Shown here: positions 1 through 7,523 of the stretch, piece by piece
Position numbering within the stretch: the first letter of the stretch is position 1
Layout of the letters: every line of letters starts with the position of its first letter
Assembly (NCBI RefSeq): GCF_900187405.1
Contig: NZ_LT896716.1
Span: 2,112,001 to 2,176,000, forward strand
DNA length: 64,000 nucleotides
From: Geobacter sp. DSM 9736
Lineage (GTDB): Bacteria; Desulfobacterota; Desulfuromonadia; Geobacterales; Geobacteraceae
Direction: 5' to 3'
The notes under the pieces: model-generated
The model's database searches: none
Told to the model about the DNA's origin: nothing
Seen by the model: the letters and a program-made list of their open reading frames with translations, nothing else
Translations under genes and position numbers: made by a program

Positions 1-257
1 GCGAGCAAGGTGGCATAGATCGCCTTACAGGCTGCAGGGGAAGTGCTCCCCGCAAGAGAACCTGGGACCACCCAATCAGCATCAGTGCTGCAGATGTATA
101 CAGGCGTGTTCATACTGCTCAATCGAAGCAGCAATTTGCCTGGTTGGTGATAGGCAAGCGTCTGGACCGTTCCGCCGCAAACCACAGCTTCGGCGTAGGA
201 GGCAGGCACTGCTAGCAGAACAACTAGTAACAACAAGGTTCCTGTTAAATTTCTCAT
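1..257 (-). CDS. Small secreted protein, 3' part beyond the window
   Basis: The gene starts at the ATG at 257, after a strong AGGAGGAG ribosome site (262-270), and runs off the left edge, so the C-terminus is missing. The first 22 residues form a signal peptide (charged MRN, a run of Leu/Val, then an A-S-Y-A cleavage site). The mature part has two Cys residues and resembles the neighbouring protein at 352-738: both show a G-x-V start, a central cysteine after an extended stretch, and a Lys-Ala-x-Tyr-Ala-x-Leu-Leu-Ala helix. I infer the two are distant paralogues. I do not recognise a named function. Confidence 0.75.
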   Translation of the reverse strand, partial: MRNLTGTLLLLVVLLAVPASYAEAVVCGGTVQTLAYHQPGKLLLRLSSMNTPVYICSTDADWVVPGSLAGSTSPAACKAIYATLL

Positions 258-320
258 TTTCACTCCTCCTGGTAGAATCTACCTTGTAACTTGCTTACCT
301 GCGGTTTCAATCACCTGTAT

Positions 321-342
321 CTTGGTCCGACCCGCCGCTCGC
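321..342. repeat. 22-bp exact repeat, copy 1
   Basis: A 22-bp sequence beginning CTTGGTCCGACCCGCCGCTC occurs here and again, without mismatch, at 1191-1212. Both copies lie just past the 3' end of a leftward secreted-protein gene. It is far more GC-rich than the DNA around it, so it may be part of a dispersed intergenic repeat. Confidence 0.7.
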
Positions 343-351
343 CGGCTTCAG

Positions 352-738
352 TTATCGAACAGTGATATAACCGATGTGACAGTATCCACTGCCATCCGTA
401 TTTACATTGACTCCCACTGTTAAATTAGAAATTTTAGCGGCCAGCAGAGCAGCAACATATGCTTTGTAATTGCTATCAGTGTCAAGTAGATAAGCCCAGT
501 ATTGCCCGTTGCAAATTACAGGGTTTCCCTCAAGCTGAATTCTAAAACCATAATTATGACCGCTTGTTACATCTACAACCCCTATCCTTCCGCTCACAGC
601 TCCATCCCATGCAAAAGTAACAGACGAAGTACATACAAAACTCAAAAAAATACTTATGAATACCAAAGCATAATTTATTATCTTCTTGTGTTCTACACTT
701 TTGAAAATAAAATTAGTGTGGACGGCAATATTTTTCAT
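352..738 (-). CDS. Small secreted protein (128 aa), unknown function
   Basis: The start at 738 is chosen over an upstream in-frame start because a GGAGGAAG site lies directly before it and the protein then begins with MKN and a hydrophobic export segment (about residues 20-42) ending in a Phe-Ala-Trp-Asp region. The mature part of about 85 residues has two Cys residues, one in the middle and one near the end (Gly-Tyr-Cys-His). It resembles the truncated protein at 1-257 in length, cysteine placement and the Tyr-Lys-Ala-Tyr-x-Ala-x-Leu-Leu-Ala-Ala helix. The two genes are about 95 bp apart in the same direction with a 22-bp repeat between them. Function is unknown; a periplasmic or extracellular location is inferred from the signal sequence. 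Confidence 0.75.
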   Translation of the reverse strand: MKNIAVHTNFIFKSVEHKKIINYALVFISIFLSFVCTSSVTFAWDGAVSGRIGVVDVTSGHNYGFRIQLEGNPVICNGQYWAYLLDTDSNYKAYVAALLAAKISNLTVGVNVNTDGSGYCHIGYITVR

Positions 739-879
739 AATCTTCCTCCAGATAATAAACCTACAACTGGATGTCGTCATCTGTGAATATGGATTTGAAT
801 CTCCCTTGGAACAGATGCCCGCACCGCTTTCTCTGGATGTTCGTGTAGGTGGTATAGGAACTGTTTCTCTGATGCAAGC

Positions 880-1085
880 GGAAGGAGAGGGGTCAGCCCT
901 CGACAAGAGACACCTTCCTGCTCAATCGCCTCTATCTCTCTTCTTAAAGGTCGTTCTCCGGAAACTCTTTTGGATAACCCTTTGGGTACAACTTCACTGC
1001 CACCGCATGAGTTATGCTGCCCCAACTGCTCACAGATCTGCCGGTTGTGGCTGTTGTGTATGTCCCATGTCCAAGGCTTACCCCT
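880..1085. repeat. Approximately 200-bp dispersed repeat, copy 1
   Basis: The segment starts with GGGGTCAGCCCTCGACAAGA, continues through a CACCTTCCTGCTCAATC stretch, and ends with a GGTTGTGG-rich block. The same blocks in the same order occur at 4172-4362 with many differences between them. GGGGTCAG-type ends are typical of elements mobilised by REP-associated tyrosine transposases. The reverse strand has a short protein-like relic (SGERPLRREIE region). Assignment to that class is an inference. Confidence 0.5.
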
Positions 1086-1190
1086 TTGCTACTCCCTTCT
1101 TAGAGGCTTGTTTTTGAAGGTCAAAAGAGGCTTTAAGGCTTGTAAACGGGTTAATCCTATATGTTTAACAGAAAAATTTCAGACACTTGT

Positions 1191-1212
1191 CTTGGTCCGA
1201 CCCGCCGCTCGC
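1191..1212. repeat. 22-bp exact repeat, copy 2
   Basis: Identical to 321-342. It lies about 70 bp past the 3' end of the propeptide-like gene at 1282-2100, the same position relative to a gene end as the first copy. Confidence 0.7.
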
Positions 1213-1281
1213 GGCTTCTTCCCCCCCCTCCAAACACCTCCACACCTGGCGCGGCCTCAAGCCTGAGCCAAGAATGTCATT

Positions 1282-2100
1282 CTATTTTCTCCACAACGGC
1301 AACTTTTGAAGTATCTCACCAGTGAATGCATTTATTTCGTATGCCCATATAGTTTGTCCTGTCCACACTACATAGGGTGGATCAGCAATAACTAGCTTGT
1401 TTAAGGTGACCTCCTCGATATCTACTGGCACATTTTGTTGTTTATGATCCTTCTCAATAATTTGTTTGACATCATCTTCAGAAAGAGTGGTCTTCTTGGT
1501 AGCTTCGTAGGCCTCAGGTGGGACTGAGATTATCTCGGCCTTAACGCTGGTAACGTTATCTTGAGGGCCTATCGTAATTTGAATAGCGTTTCCTAGCGAC
1601 AACCCATTAATGAAACGGTCAAAAATTAAGGTTACATATGTTCCGTTGCCCCCTTCGGCTGAGAATATCTTACTTTCTCGCATTTCAGTCGGTTTGGATA
1701 TACCTAGCAATTCAGCCTCATCTTCCATAAAAGCCTTGGCAACGGCTCGTGCTCTGAGATGTCTGTCAGGCTCTTTTGCCAGATCGATAGCTATCTGCTT
1801 CTTCGGCACCATAGCCCCGCTGAGCCATACATTCCCAGAAAGCCCATGTTTAGTTTTCTTAACGTCAGACTCGGCGTACTTCACACTTGAATACTTACCT
1901 TTAACATGATCCTTGAACTTCTGAGGTGACTCATGTGGGTTATTCTTTTCTGTTGAGGAAGGCGCTCCCTTGTTGTCAACAGCATCTGCCGCAGGATCTC
2001 GAGATAAATCGGCACTCATGGCCATGGTAGCCTGCAGAAATGCACATGCCACCACACATATGATTCTCCTAATGTTCAAATTACTAGTCATTCTCTTCAT
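1282..2100 (-). CDS. Secreted FTP/PepSY-type propeptide protein
   Basis: The 272-residue protein starts at the ATG at 2100, behind a GGAGAAG site; an in-frame GTG 12 bases upstream overlaps that site and is less likely. An N-terminal signal sequence (about residues 8-30, ending Ala-Met-Ser-Ala) is followed by a low-complexity linker. A region with the pattern of the fungalysin/thermolysin propeptide (FTP) and PepSY modules follows: an Arg-Ala-x-Ala-Phe motif near 115, a Phe-Asp-Arg-x-Ile-Asn-Gly-Leu strand near 165, and a final Trp-Ala-Tyr-Glu-Ile-Asn-Ala-Phe-Thr-Gly-Glu-Ile block. In M4 proteases such a region is normally fused ahead of the catalytic domain and acts as inhibitor and folding aid. 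Here it is a separate gene 44 bp after an M4 protease gene without one, so I infer that it acts in trans on that enzyme. Confidence 0.75.
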   Translation of the reverse strand: MKRMTSNLNIRRIICVVACAFLQATMAMSADLSRDPAADAVDNKGAPSSTEKNNPHESPQKFKDHVKGKYSSVKYAESDVKKTKHGLSGNVWLSGAMVPKKQIAIDLAKEPDRHLRARAVAKAFMEDEAELLGISKPTEMRESKIFSAEGGNGTYVTLIFDRFINGLSLGNAIQITIGPQDNVTSVKAEIISVPPEAYEATKKTTLSEDDVKQIIEKDHKQQNVPVDIEEVTLNKLVIADPPYVVWTGQTIWAYEINAFTGEILQKLPLWRK

Positions 2101-2144
2101 ACTCTTCTCCACTTGCTAATGTATGTACCGGATCCATGAAAACC

Positions 2145-4109
2145 CTAGAATAGCAATATCCCAGACATAAGTGCCGGAAGCGTAAGCCTGAACCACAGGG
2201 CCTGTGGCGTTGTAGTACTAGTTACGCCGACAGCTGCCCAAGCTTTATTGACCTGTTCAGCCTCAGTAGATCCTGGGTATAAATCCTCAGCGGCAATAAT
2301 CATACCCTGTCTTGCTTCCCTGAAGGTAAAATCTGATCTTGGCGTAGATCGCTTCCATTTTTCTCGGCTTGACTTATATACAATTTGGATAGCTTTATCG
2401 ATACCAATAGGTTGTACACCTTCTCCGCCCTCAGAAAGTATGTAGAACATTTTATTGAAGACGCCGGCATTTATGTAGGTACCGCATTCATTATTATCAG
2501 GTGTTGGAGTGCAAACGGATCCTGGCATTGTATAGCTCCAATTTTTTCCACCATAAAATGCAGCCTGAGGGGGCGATGAGTTTAACGGGTTTACAAAGTC
2601 ATGTTTTGCTTGGCCCTGCCCAAAATCAAGCATCCAACTTCCGCCCCCTTGGGAACGCTGCTTCACAAAAATAGCCATACAATCAGCAAATGCTTCCTCC
2701 AAAGCCGCACCTTCCCCAAACGTTCCGATAGGCTGGTTATAACCTCGAATGAGTGATGCCCTGCTACTAACCGCATGAGCCCATTCATGCGCAACAACGT
2801 CTATGTTTGGAGGTGGTAATCCAACGCAGTACCTGACAGTCGAATCGGACGTCTGACTAGAATTATACCAAGAATAATAGGCCCTATTAGAGCATGGACT
2901 CCCATCTGCGTATTTTGTTTCTTCAACGATGTTTATCATGCTACGACCATCACCAGCAGGTGAAGGAAGGAGGAATGTTTTTAAGATATGTGCGTATACA
3001 ATAGATGAATTTACATGTGCATCAATCGCTGATAGGTGTGTAGGATCATTCCATACATTATCTGAATCTTGCATTGGACCTGCGATGCCATATGCTTCGG
3101 TTGTGATAGAGGCAGTATCCTGCATTTCACCTCCCTCACCAATGACATTTTTAATGCCGCTTAATTTTTTACGCGTTGTTATATCTTTAAGCAAATAGTT
3201 TTTAGAACCAAAATCATAACAAGTATTAAATAATCTGTTGGATAAAACTATCTCTGGAAAACATTCCATTGAAGGACCATTAAAGAATTTACGTGTCTCT
3301 GAAAAAGGACCAATACTGTTACTATTGTAAGCTTGAACGCGCCAATGAAATACACCTAACTGGCCACTTAAGGGAGCGTCGGTTTGTAACCATGGCCATC
3401 CCAAATATGATGTCTTTATATAATACGTATTCCAATCAAAATTAGAGCGAGGAGATATTTCCAGCTTAAATCTTTCAGCACCCGGTACTGTTCCCCAAGT
3501 TAGATTAACATAGCTACCAGAAGTTGTTCCTGTAAAGAATCGATTGGGAGTGGTCAGTGGCGGAGCTGCAGTAACTGGCGGTACGGTTGGGGCAGGTGGA
3601 TCAACAACTGGTGGTGGCGGATCATAGGTTATAGTGATAGTCCATTCATAAAAATAGCCCTCATGCCCATGGTACGCTGGGTTACAATTGGCATTGGGAC
3701 AACCGTTACTTGATATCGCCATCGTAATTGACCAGCTATCATTTGGATTAGCATTTTCAAAATATTTACTGTCATTGTATGTATAATTCGGTGTGACGTA
3801 TGCTGGTGTCCAATCATCCATGATCTCAATTGGCTGAACATCGGCTTTACTTTTCGACAAAGTTACTTTCAAACGATCATATGGACAGTGATGATAAGCG
3901 TAGACTACTTTCACATTTGTTATTTTAGCACCACTAGGTATGCCACTTACTGTTACAGTTGAGGTATGACTGCCAGGATTGTCAATATACACCGGTGTAT
4001 TGAAGTATCCGCCCGTTTTTGATATAAAGTCCGCAACAGCAAGGGAATAGCTCATCAAGCAAAACACAATAACCAAGAATGGGATGTGTACCTTCCGAAA
4101 AACCTGCAT
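2145..4109 (-). CDS. Secreted M4 (thermolysin-type) metallopeptidase, propeptide-less
   Basis: The start at 4109 follows a GGAGGAAG site (4112-4119) and gives a 654-residue protein with a signal peptide (ending Ala-Val-Ala-Asp). A beta-rich region resembling a proprotein-convertase P-domain (about 30-165), a Pro-rich linker, and an FN3-like module (about 195-280) precede the catalytic part. The catalytic part has HEWAH (about residue 440), the downstream zinc-binding Glu in Leu-Glu-Glu-Ala-Phe-Ala-Asp, and an Asn-Ala-Gly-Val-x-Asn-Lys block that matches thermolysin's N-S-G-I-x-N-K. The residue matching thermolysin His231 is Tyr here (codon TAC near 2489). No FTP/PepSY propeptide is present; the next gene supplies one. 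The C-terminus ends in a short hydrophobic stretch. Role: secreted zinc protease, or a zinc protein with altered catalysis. Confidence 0.85.
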   Translation of the reverse strand: MQVFRKVHIPFLVIVFCLMSYSLAVADFISKTGGYFNTPVYIDNPGSHTSTVTVSGIPSGAKITNVKVVYAYHHCPYDRLKVTLSKSKADVQPIEIMDDWTPAYVTPNYTYNDSKYFENANPNDSWSITMAISSNGCPNANCNPAYHGHEGYFYEWTITITYDPPPPVVDPPAPTVPPVTAAPPLTTPNRFFTGTTSGSYVNLTWGTVPGAERFKLEISPRSNFDWNTYYIKTSYLGWPWLQTDAPLSGQLGVFHWRVQAYNSNSIGPFSETRKFFNGPSMECFPEIVLSNRLFNTCYDFGSKNYLLKDITTRKKLSGIKNVIGEGGEMQDTASITTEAYGIAGPMQDSDNVWNDPTHLSAIDAHVNSSIVYAHILKTFLLPSPAGDGRSMINIVEETKYADGSPCSNRAYYSWYNSSQTSDSTVRYCVGLPPPNIDVVAHEWAHAVSSRASLIRGYNQPIGTFGEGAALEEAFADCMAIFVKQRSQGGGSWMLDFGQGQAKHDFVNPLNSSPPQAAFYGGKNWSYTMPGSVCTPTPDNNECGTYINAGVFNKMFYILSEGGEGVQPIGIDKAIQIVYKSSREKWKRSTPRSDFTFREARQGMIIAAEDLYPGSTEAEQVNKAWAAVGVTSTTTPQALWFRLTLPALMSGILLF

Positions 4110-4679
4110 ACTCTTCCTCCTACACCCGCACAGCATAAAATGTTGTAAAAGACGCCCTGTGAAGAAGTGCTGGGGTCAGCCCTCGACAAGAGCCACCTTC
4201 CTGCTCAATCTCTCTATCTCCTCTTCTCAACAGGGCATTCTCCGCCGACTCGTTTCAGATTATCTGATGCTCTTCGCTGCCGCCTGAAAGCTCATATTTA
4301 CTATATATGCATACCTCTCGGGTTGTGGCGGTTGTGGGTGTCTCATGCCTAGGACGGACCCCTTCTGTCCTAGTGTCCTAGAAGTATGCGGTGGTTTTAT
4401 ATCTGACATTTTTACCAGTCAATAAGGATACGCAAATAAGCAATAGTTAAGTTGTGTGCTTTCATATACTTACTCGCACTCTCTATCGCAGGCATTTTTT
4501 CAAGCATTCGCACTAGGTTACTCCTCCTCCTTGAAATGAAATATCTGCCACTGGCTGAGACATTTTTATGCAAGCCGCCGCAAAACTTGTCGCGATTTGG
4601 GTATTTTGATTGAGTAAAATATCTTTACCTTTCTCACACAACGGTTCAAAAGTCCTTCGACACCTGCTATATTCCCCCC
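4110..4679. other. Gene-free stretch between protease operon and transposase relic
   Basis: No gene is seen. It holds the second copy of the ~200-bp repeat (4172-4362), then AT-rich DNA with a short GTCCTAG-type repetition (4365-4385). It presumably contains the promoter of the leftward protease gene near 4120-4160, which I could not define, and the edge of the decayed IS630-type insertion. Confidence 0.45.
4172..4362. repeat. Approximately 200-bp dispersed repeat, copy 2
   Basis: It contains GGGGTCAGCCCTCGACAAGA at 4172, then CCACCTTCCTGCTCAATC, CATTCTCCG and a GGTTGTGG block in the same order as the copy at 880-1085. Both copies lie just upstream of a leftward gene for a secreted protein, in the same orientation. 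Confidence 0.5.
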
Positions 4680-5504
4680 ATGGGAAAAACCAAAAATACC
4701 GAACAAGCCGGAAAGACGAGCGAGACAACCCGGCGCCACGCCATGCGCCGCCTCACGGCGGGAACAAGCCCCAGCCTTGTCGCCAAGGTTTATGGCGTCC
4801 ATCGTTCGACCGTCTACAACTGGATCAAAAGGTATAAGGCTGGGGAGCTGGAAGGACTGAAAGACCGGCCTATCACCGGACGGCCGAGAAAGCTGGGGAT
4901 TTCAGATGAAATGGCGGTATTCCGAGCGATAACCAGAAAGGACCCCCTACACTACAACCTGGAGGCGGCCCTCTGGACCGTTGACACGGTCCGCGACTGT
5001 ATCCGGCAGAAGTTTTCGATCGAGGTGAGCAAGGTCTTAGTAGGACGGCTATTCAAAAAGCTGGGGTTGTCAGCGCCGGCGCCCCTGAAACGAATCTACC
5101 GGCTGAACCCGCGGCGGATCGAGCGGTGGCAGAGTGAGGAGTTTCCGACAATCGTGAAACTGGCCAGGCAAGAGAAGGCAACGGTCTATTTCACGTATGT
5201 AACGGAGGTAAAGTCGGACTGGCTGCGTGAGAATGAGTCGAGACCTCATCAAGGTCTCCTGATGATGTCGGCTATTACCGGCAAGGGCAGCATCCGGTTC
5301 CTCCTTTTAAAAGGAAAAAAACCCACATCGGACCGGTTCCTCAAATTCCTCGAGCGGCTGATACATGGCGCGAATAGGCCTATGTGGCTGATCGTGGACG
5401 GACATGAATATCAGCGTTCGCACCACGTCCTCAATTTCGTGGCGTCAACCCGTGGGCGCCTCAAGCTGATCTTCCTGCCGCTCTACAGGCCCGGGTACGA
5501 CTAG
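4680..5504 (+). pseudogene. Decayed IS630-family transposase
   Basis: The 274-residue product has an N-terminal helix-turn-helix region (Val-Ala-Lys-Val-Tyr-Gly-Val-His-Arg-Ser-Thr-Val-Tyr-Asn-Trp, about 35-50) and a winged-helix linker typical of IS630 transposases. The DDE core is damaged. The first catalytic Asp site, normally Y-F-x-D-E, reads Y-F-T-Y-V here. The second Asp is kept (I-V-D-G-H). The reading frame stops after L-P-L-Y-R-P-G-Y-D, where the family continues with S-P-x-L-N-P-x-E, so the third catalytic acid is gone. The usual length is about 340 residues. I could not identify terminal inverted repeats. It is almost certainly inactive and marks past insertion at the edge of the AT-rich block. 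Confidence 0.85.
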
Positions 5505-5742
5505 GAAAGCTCCTGAAAATCTCCCTCTCTACGCTCCGGCTACCCCCAGCCACTGCGCATCGACAGAGCTGCCTTTTCACGCTCGCCGAGCCCGGCCACC
5601 CGCTCCCGGCTTCTGCTCCTCTCCAAACCTGCTACAATTTTCTCAGAACTGGACAAACTACGGCTGCACTTAGGGGCAGACAGTTTAAGCGATGTATTGG
5701 TTCAACGACGAGTGAAAAACGGGAGCCGGAAAGGAGGGTGCT

Positions 5743-7143
5743 GTGTCCGATTTCGAAAAAGAACAATTTCCCTTCCCCACGTCAATTCCCGCCGAGGATG
5801 GCATCATTCAGGGGCCGGAGCAGCGGCGAGTCGAAGGGGTGCTCCTTGATCTGGCGGATTCGCTTTCGAGCCGGCTCGGCATCTCACGCCGCCGGTTTCT
5901 CTCCACCGCCTCGGGAATGGCGGCGGCATTTCTCGCCATGAACGCCGTGCACGGTTCGCTCTTTTCCGTCGATCCCGCGGAAGCGGCCGACCCCAAGGCA
6001 GCGGCAGAGAGGCTTCGAACCTTGCACAACCAGTTCATCTTCGACGTTCAGACCCACTTCGTCAGCGACCGTTATACCGGCACCGGGCTTCTCGGACTTC
6101 GGGAACTTGCAAAGGAGTGGAATCCGGAGATCAAGGGGAGGCAGACACTCGAGAGCATCCGTTACGAAAACTACGTGAGAGAGGTCTTCCGGAAAAGCGA
6201 CACAAGCGTGGCTCTCCTCTCCAGTGCTCCGGCCGACAATCCTGCATCCTGGTTCCTCCACAACCCTGAAATAATGGCCGCCCGTGAAAAGATCAATGCG
6301 GCGGCGGGTTCGCGGAGATTGCTGGCCCATGCGATCTTCACCCCCGGTCAGCCGGGATGGCTCGAGAAGCTGGACGAGGCAGCGGCGATGAAACCGGACA
6401 GCTGGAAGGGCTACACCCTCGGCTCTCCGTCAGGATCGAAATGGCCGTGGCGGCTGGACGACGAGGATCTCGTTTATCCGGCATATGACAAAATGCTGAA
6501 GGCGCAGATCCCCATTGTCTGCATACACAAGGGACTTCTTCCGAGCAGGCTGCGAAAGACGGGGACTCAGTGGCAATATGCGGGGCCGGGCGACATAGGC
6601 GGGGCGGCGAAAGCGTGGCCGCAGCTGACCTTCGTAATCTACCATTCCGCCATCCGATCGGGTTCTCCCCCGACCAGGAAGGAAGCGGCGCGGTTCGAAA
6701 AAACCGGCTACATCCCATGGGTATCGGAGCTGGCAAAAATTCCGGGGAAATGGGGCGTGACGAATCTTTACGCAGAATTGGGTTCGGTTTTCGCGGTCAC
6801 CGCCATAAGCAATCCACGATACTGTGCAGGCATCCTCGGAACGTTGATCAAGGGATTCGGCCACGAGCGCGTTCTCTGGGGAACCGATTCGGTCTGGTAC
6901 GGCTCCCCCCAGTGGCAGATCGAGGCACTGAGGCGGCTGGAAATTCCTGAAGATCTGCGCCGCAGGTTCGGCTTTCGGGAACTGGGACCGGCGGACGGGC
7001 CGGTGAAGAGGGCGATACTGGGAGGGAATGCCGCGCGTCTGTACGGCATCAAGGCGGAAACGGCATCGTACGGCCATGACAGGATCGCCGCATGGAAGCA
7101 TCGAGAAGAAGGAGCCGCAGAAGCCCGAATGGCAGGTTACTAG
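5743..7143 (+). CDS. Tat-exported amidohydrolase family protein
   Basis: Translation starts at GTG 5743, five bases after AAGGAGGG. The 466-residue protein carries a twin-arginine signal unusually far from the start (Ser-Arg-Arg-Arg-Phe-Leu near residue 47, then a hydrophobic stretch and Ala-Glu-Ala-Ala), so export in folded form is likely. The mature part fits the amidohydrolase-2 (ACMSD-like) TIM barrel. Strand 1 reads F-D-V-Q-T-H-F, where the family usually has HxH. A later strand has I-V-C-I-H-K-G, then V-I-Y-H-S, and finally V-L-W-G-T-D-S with the usual metal-binding Asp. Replacement of the first His by Gln may change metal loading. Substrate is unknown. It stands alone, rightward, without an obvious operon partner. 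Confidence 0.8.
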   Translation: MSDFEKEQFPFPTSIPAEDGIIQGPEQRRVEGVLLDLADSLSSRLGISRRRFLSTASGMAAAFLAMNAVHGSLFSVDPAEAADPKAAAERLRTLHNQFIFDVQTHFVSDRYTGTGLLGLRELAKEWNPEIKGRQTLESIRYENYVREVFRKSDTSVALLSSAPADNPASWFLHNPEIMAAREKINAAAGSRRLLAHAIFTPGQPGWLEKLDEAAAMKPDSWKGYTLGSPSGSKWPWRLDDEDLVYPAYDKMLKAQIPIVCIHKGLLPSRLRKTGTQWQYAGPGDIGGAAKAWPQLTFVIYHSAIRSGSPPTRKEAARFEKTGYIPWVSELAKIPGKWGVTNLYAELGSVFAVTAISNPRYCAGILGTLIKGFGHERVLWGTDSVWYGSPQWQIEALRRLEIPEDLRRRFGFRELGPADGPVKRAILGGNAARLYGIKAETASYGHDRIAAWKHREEGAAEARMAGY

Positions 7144-7523
7144 CGCACGCGCGAACTCAGCTTCCTCGCCTTTAAGCGTCTCTCCCCTCGCCGCAGCCGA
7201 GTGAGTAAGCTCACTCGCGAAGAAGGCGGCACCCTGAGCGCAGCGAATTGTGCCGCCGCGCGAGAGACCGACGGAGCGAGGGACCCCCCCGAAGGGGGCA
7301 AGGCGTTGGGGTGCCCTTTTCTTTGCTTCCGTTTCTTTTGGGCAAGCAAAAGAAATGAAGTGGGGGCAAGGGGGCAACGCCCCCTCAGGCGGGTGATTAC
7401 CACTAAGACACTAAGGGCACTAAGGAAAAACGTCGAATATCCTTGATATTCCTCGATGTTGCCGAGATCGTATACAGCATTAACCATAAACTTCAGCAGC
7501 TCCCCCACTGATCTCTGCCGTAT
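7144..7523. repeat. Mosaic of intergenic inverted repeats
   Basis: This 380-bp gene-free stretch holds several perfect inverted repeats. CGAGTGA/TCACTCG lies at 7198-7217, GGCGGCAC/GTGCCGCC at 7225-7257, and TTTCTTTTG/CAAAAGAAA at 7332-7355. A tract of the form CCACTAAGACACTAAG (7400-7420) follows. Similar GGGGTGCCCTTTTCTTTGCT and CACTAAGACACTAAG pieces recur between genes in many environmental proteobacterial genomes. The TTTCTTTTG hairpin could also end transcription from either side. Confidence 0.6.

Larger units (their letters stand above)
739..1281. other. Gene-free stretch carrying dispersed repeats
   Basis: No credible gene is seen here. It contains one copy of a roughly 200-bp repeat (about 880-1085) shared with 4172-4362, and the second copy of the 22-bp repeat (1191-1212). 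The bases next to gene 352-738 should hold its promoter, but I could not identify clear -35/-10 boxes. Confidence 0.5.

Noticed and set aside
777-1025. Minus-strand frame as a transposase gene
   Set aside because: It is short and has no conserved catalytic motif. It overlaps repeat DNA shared with 4172-4362, so it was treated as a relic.
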